A stretch of DNA of 64,000 bases from Ridgeia piscesae (Eukaryota; Annelida; Polychaeta; Sabellida; Siboglinidae): NCBI GenBank assembly GCA_025642075.2, contig JAODUO010000585.1:66001-130000 (forward strand), given 5' to 3'. The position numbers were made by a program, and so were the translations under genes. The notes beneath the pieces were generated by a model, which had not been told where the DNA came from, made no database searches, and saw only the letters and a program-made list of their open reading frames with translations. Positions 61,887 to 64,000 of the stretch are shown piece after piece. Every line of letters begins with the position of its first letter. Within the stretch, counting starts at the first letter, position 1.

Positions 61887-62195
61887 GCGTGTGCGTGTGC
61901 GTGTGCGTGTGCGTGTGCGTGTGCGTGTGCGTGTGCGTGTGCGTGTGCGTGTATGTATGTATATGCGTGGGTGTGGGAGTGCTTAGCGTTGCACGCATTG
62001 TGAGCTATGAGATTTTGTATTGAGATAGCTAACTATAATCGACCTATGCATTATTATCTATATAATTATTATAATATTGTTTATGTCCGTAAAGAACGCT
62101 TCTGCTTTCACGCAGACTGCTCAAGTGTATACAGCCAGACATCTTAAATGTTTACATTTCACTCTTCAGACATGATACACCAACTGCTCAAGTGA
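57140..62195 (+). CDS. Calmodulin-like EF-hand protein (4 exons, 166 residues)
   Basis: Exons 57140-57227, 57367-57516, 61344-61580 and 62170-62195 join in phase to 167 codons including TGA, all GT-AG. Calmodulin-type layout of two EF-hand pairs. Hand 1 (FRIFDQNVSLTMPIEKL) and hand 3 (FENLFDPRQTGRLNKRWL) have degenerate loops; hand 2 (DEFGDSTLVYFGEF) lacks calcium ligands; hand 4 (HFDADDEGEIEYEDM) has a near-canonical loop with Asp at position 12 instead of Glu, as in some Mg/Ca-mixed sites. A regulatory or structural role with at most one calcium site is inferred. The 30-residue N-terminus is polar and unknown. I cannot name an orthologue; calmodulin-like, EFCAB-type or centrin-related are possible. 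Intron 2 (3.8 kb) carries an antisense LINE. Confidence 0.85.
57367..57516 (+). CDS. EF-hand gene exon 2
   Basis: EIRKVFRIFDQNVSLTMPIE then KLPVALRALGRIPTEVQMQQ, ending ILDEFGDSTL. Acceptor GTGACAG|AG, donor TAG|GTAAGC. Confidence 0.88.
58082..58310. repeat. (ACGC)n / (ACACGC)n / (AC)n compound microsatellite
   Basis: Lies directly next to the 3' end of the antisense LINE in intron 2. Confidence 0.95.
58318..61262 (-). mobile_element. Decayed CR1/L2-type non-LTR retrotransposon (LINE)
   Basis: Reads right to left. 61252-59909 is an open apurinic-type endonuclease region (NERSIVNKRNEL, GGGVILYIKES, GDFNHGHIQW, SDHNQIHVII) running into the RT start. The reverse transcriptase follows in three or more frames: GVDGIP and PLFKK (59967-59626), HGFLKARSCL (59621-59397), SGVPQGSVLGPILFLIYI and IADDTKVF (59392-59057), LEYCIQAWRPYRKKDIDM (59027-58731), then a CAA-to-TAA-type stop and C-terminal remnants to about 58420. 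The 3' end near 58320 has two copies of a 10-bp motif (AATCTTGTTA), as is usual for CR1-like tails. Frame breaks and the altered FADD box mean it is not active. Confidence 0.9.
61344..61580 (+). CDS. EF-hand gene exon 3
   Basis: VYFGEFCALLNRDPWGMLGS, ELRSTFENLFDPRQTGRLNK and EMLVHFDADDEGEIEYE. Acceptor TGTACAG|TA, donor AAG|GTACGT. Confidence 0.9.
61818..61965. repeat. (GT)n / (GTGCGT)n microsatellite
   Basis: Pure gt, then gtgcgt hexamers, in EF-hand gene intron 3; resembles the 58.1-58.3 kb tract in opposite orientation. Confidence 0.97.
62170..62195 (+). CDS. EF-hand gene exon 4 (terminal, 26 bp)
   Basis: Acceptor CTCTTCAG|AC; reads DMIHQLLK and TGA, finishing EF-hand 4 exactly where the family needs it. 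Too short to appear as an open frame of its own. Confidence 0.85.
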
Positions 62196-62404
62196 GATGG
62201 CCAGTCGGAAGGGTGGTTTCGACCGCTGGACCATAATGGATACAATGTGATTTATTACGATTAATTAATTAATGTCATGATTGGCTGTAACTCAACGGGA
62301 AAGCACTATGCAATAACTACAAAACCGTGTGTGGTGTAAGACATTCAAAACACTGCCGTGTGTCGCGGACGTGTTTTCTGAAGGAAGTTGGAAACACTCA
62401 GATG

Positions 62405-62510
62405 ACATCGACTGATTGCACTTTCTCGTCTAACTGATTGCACTTTCTCGACTAACTGATTGCACTTTCTCGTCTAACTGATTGCACTTTCTCGTCTAAC
62501 TGATTGCATG
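62405..62510. repeat. 22-bp tandem repeat, 5 copies
   Basis: Unit actgattgcactttctcgtc plus ta. Confidence 0.95.
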
Positions 62511-62691
62511 TTTGTAGTTTAGCATTGAACATTAAAGATTGACTAAGCTTACCCCGTTGAAGTGAAATTAGACAACGGTGAGTTACGTTCTAGAAATTGT
62601 AGTCGTGTTGCATGCAACATGTTGCATTGTTTGACCAAATATCTGGTGCCGTTTTATTTTAACATGTAAAATACATGTCATGTTTCACGTA

Positions 62692-62697
62692 AATAAA
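62692..62697 (+). terminator. Possible polyadenylation signal of the EF-hand gene
   Basis: AATAAA about 500 bp after the stop. Confidence 0.35.
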
Positions 62698-63092
62698 TAA
62701 CGGTTTTGAACTAGTGTGACGAGACCAAGTTAAATAATAATATAGTTTGATAAGTTTTGTGCTATCCATCCAATTGTATCCTATTTATTGTTCTTATATT
62801 TGTTCTTTATATCTTCCATTCACAAACCAAACCTTAACTTATAGTCCCATAATTAGTAGCTATACAGTCAATTAGGCACACAAAAAGCACTGCGTACATT
62901 TTCACAAAATAGTTCACTACACAGCGAAATAGGTATAACTGGAATAAAATTAAGACATTTCACTCGCTGCTTTCCTGTCCCGGCAACCGAACGCGCCCTC
63001 TAGCGACTGGGCGGTACACTGAGGAAAACGACCGTTTTATATTGACAAGAGTTCGGAGAAGTGTGCAATGTGAAGGTACTTTGTTGTTTTGT

Positions 63093-63160
63093 ATAGCGGC
63101 GTGTTGTAGGAACAATAAAAACAACCCATGTGACAGTTTCTTTCGTTTCCCCCAAACAAC
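63093..63160 (+). CDS. Possible THAP zinc-finger exon (partial or relic)
   Basis: In one frame the strand reads CIAACCRNNKNNPCDSFFRF followed by PQTT and TAA. The Cys-x3-Cys start, a short Asn/Lys loop and SFFRFP match the beginning of a THAP domain, which in animals is found in DNA-binding regulators and P-element-like transposases. No start codon is visible just upstream, so it would need an upstream exon; a donor (AAC|GTAATT) precedes the stop. Weak. Confidence 0.3.
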
Positions 63161-64000
63161 GTAATTCATAACAGGTATACAGTTTGTATGCAATCTGTAT
63201 AATGTGAGAACTAAATTCGCACTACTCTAAAATACGCTAAGTTAAAGTAAATCTAAAGAAACTGCGTTTTGGATCCATAGAACACATAACGTTACTATTA
63301 GTTCATCAATTTTGATGATTTTCGAACGACGACAAAACATTGAGCAAACAGTCCATTCATCGCCATGTATTGTAATCGCACATATTGTTTACCCTTTAAC
63401 ATTATTATTATTATTTTCTTTTGGCATTCCAGCATATGATTGGTGACATTTTCTGCATTTATTTAACATTTTACGATTGTTATATTAAGTAATGACGTCA
63501 GTTTAATGTTGTAACAGAGCTCAGTGTCTAGTTCCGGTAACAGAAATGTTACCAACAATATATTTGATGGCTGATCATTCAAGCTTCTCATTCGATGTGT
63601 GCCTACAAAGCTGGTTTAACTTACTTGTAGAAATCATAGTAAACATGGCTAACCTATTATCTACATCTAGTAAAAATATTTTTAATGACATTTGCATGGT
63701 TACTAAAGAACAATTTATTTAATTTCAGTTATCATTCCATCGCATAAAGGTTAACTTGTGTCGTGTAATTATGATGTGAAACCATCAAACATGGCGCACA
63801 AACAACATTAGGCGCTCTTACTATCCAGCCACTAGGGGCGCCACCGCTCTTGAGTGGGACAATGTTTTTCAGTGGGACTGTGGGAGACTAGAGTGAGTGA
63901 CACGTCTCATTTGATAACACGTCTTTGTTTAGTGATACACACTCACAATTGTAAAGTTCGCCCTGGCTTGTTGTGACCGGTAAATGACGTCGATAAATCC

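Larger units (their letters stand above)
62200..64000. other. Right-end region, mostly unassigned
   Basis: Beyond the 3' UTR of the EF-hand gene only the 22-bp repeat and the THAP-like exon are noted. The last 200 bp are more GC-rich and could be a promoter of a gene beyond the edge, but nothing supports this directly. Confidence 0.4.

Noticed and set aside
62960..63193. 77-codon minus-strand frame
   Set aside because: No recognisable motif; overlaps the plus-strand THAP-like reading, which fits a known pattern better.

Overview
The window is animal nuclear DNA: AT-rich introns, GT-AG splice sites, codon-biased GC-rich exons, SINEs, LINEs and very many tandem repeats. It holds three protein genes that can be followed exon by exon. 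On the minus strand (13749 down to 203, running off the left edge) is the V-type proton ATPase subunit B gene: 12 exons give the first 393 codons, and the last ~100 residues lie outside. On the plus strand (16459-50513) is a complete insulin-degrading enzyme (IDE, M16A zinc metalloprotease) gene of 26 exons. It starts with a mitochondrial-type leader exon, has an internal Met that matches the human cytosolic start in position, carries the HxxEH zinc motif, and ends in the peroxisomal tripeptide SKL. On the plus strand at 57140-62195 is a four-exon gene for a 166-residue calmodulin-like EF-hand protein, with a decayed CR1-type non-LTR retrotransposon inserted antisense in its second intron.

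Layout: 1-13.7 kb V-ATPase B (minus), with large minisatellites at 2.6-3.7 and 6.6-9.6 kb and a 1.4-kb foldback element in intron 1; 13.75-16.45 kb head-to-head spacer with a purine-rich tract and a LINE fragment; 16.5-50.5 kb IDE; 50.5-57.1 kb spacer with simple repeats and a SINE relic; 57.1-62.2 kb EF-hand gene; 62.2-64 kb mostly unassigned, with one weak THAP-like exon.

The most striking feature is a recurring pattern. At about ten of the 36 complete introns of the two large genes, a tandem array includes or directly abuts a splice site, nearly always the 3' acceptor. In the clearest case (IDE exon 22) every 20-bp unit of an array of more than 30 copies is an acceptor plus the first nine exon bases. 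The same thing happens at V-ATPase exons 4, 6, 8 and 12 and at IDE exons 10, 15 and 18; at IDE exon 16 the donor is repeated instead. In every case I translated, use of a decoy splice site leads to a stop codon. From memory (not checked), minisatellites crossing exon-intron boundaries have been reported in amphioxus. That pattern, the CR1-type LINE and the chordate-like gene structures make a cephalochordate my first guess, with a mollusc or other invertebrate as the alternative.

Cautions: local sequence damage next to two arrays (V-ATPase exon 8, IDE exon 21) and a 1,421-bp near-identical duplication of IDE exons 22-23 may be real or may be assembly/consensus errors caused by the repeats.
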